Source: Chthoniobacterales bacterium
GTDB taxonomy: Bacteria > Verrucomicrobiota > Verrucomicrobiae > Chthoniobacterales > UBA10450
Direction of reading: 5' to 3'
DNA: 7,384 nt
NCBI GenBank assembly: GCA_003244125.1
Contig: QHBL01000285.1
Coordinates: 1 to 7,384, forward strand
How positions within the stretch are numbered: position 1 is the first letter of the stretch; each line of letters starts with the position of its first letter. Shown here in pieces: positions 7,359 through 7,384 of the stretch. Position numbers and translations under genes: made by a program. The notes below the pieces were generated by a model, which was not told the origin of the DNA, ran no database searches, and saw nothing but the letters and a program-made list of their open reading frames with translations.

Positions 7359-7384
7359 GCCAGGGTAGCTCAGCGGTAGAGCAG
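7359..7384 (+). tRNA. tRNA gene, 5' part only (cut by window end)
   Basis: Acceptor strand GCCAGGG (7359-7365), T8-A9, D-stem GCTC (7368-7371), D-loop AGCGGTA and D-stem GAGC (7379-7382), then A26 and G27, fit the canonical tRNA 5' half with no mismatch. The anticodon arm lies beyond the window, so the isotype cannot be read; this 5' half would suit for example Phe or Thr tRNAs. Full verification would need the matching CCCTGGC acceptor strand about 45 bases further on. Confidence 0.85.

Overview
This window looks like part of a GC-rich, Gram-negative chromosome. A Verrucomicrobia-type (Spartobacteria/Chthoniobacterales-like) soil bacterium is my best guess. The reasons are an LL-diaminopimelate aminotransferase (dapL), an outer-membrane TonB-dependent receptor with a Pro/Thr-rich linker, frequent GTG starts without an obvious Shine-Dalgarno site, and clusters of small REP-like hairpins between genes. 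The taxonomic call is inference. The Gram-negative call is firm because of the receptor. All genes recognised lie on the + strand.

Layout. Positions 2-1123 hold the C-terminal part of a TPR-repeat protein whose start lies upstream of the window. Immediately after its stop is a compact nested palindrome (1126-1235): a perfect 23-bp inverted repeat enclosing further small hairpins. Next, at 1302-1557, is a decayed copy of the start of a TonB-dependent receptor gene. It keeps a ribosome-binding site, GTG start and signal peptide, then shifts frame and stops early in the plug domain. A related small hairpin follows at 1574-1595. The intact paralogue, a 998-residue TonB-dependent receptor, occupies 1700-4696. 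Its proposed GTG start lies in the 3' arm of a 12-bp stem.

After a 118-bp gap comes dapL (4815-6050), which makes LL-2,6-diaminopimelate from tetrahydrodipicolinate for lysine and peptidoglycan synthesis. It is followed 48 bp later by a small atypical ECF-like sigma factor (6099-6569). That gene overlaps by ATGA a gene for a single-pass membrane protein (6566-7315), proposed here as its regulator (anti-sigma-like). The window ends inside the 5' part of a tRNA gene (7359-7384).

Functional reading. Three units are visible: the TPR tail, the outer-membrane uptake locus with its dead paralogue, and dapL plus the coupled sigma/membrane-protein pair. I see no CRISPR array, transposase, phage gene or recognised defence system. 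The points most worth following are the sigma/membrane-protein pair without a visible zinc anti-sigma motif, and the hairpin elements on both sides of the receptor remnant.
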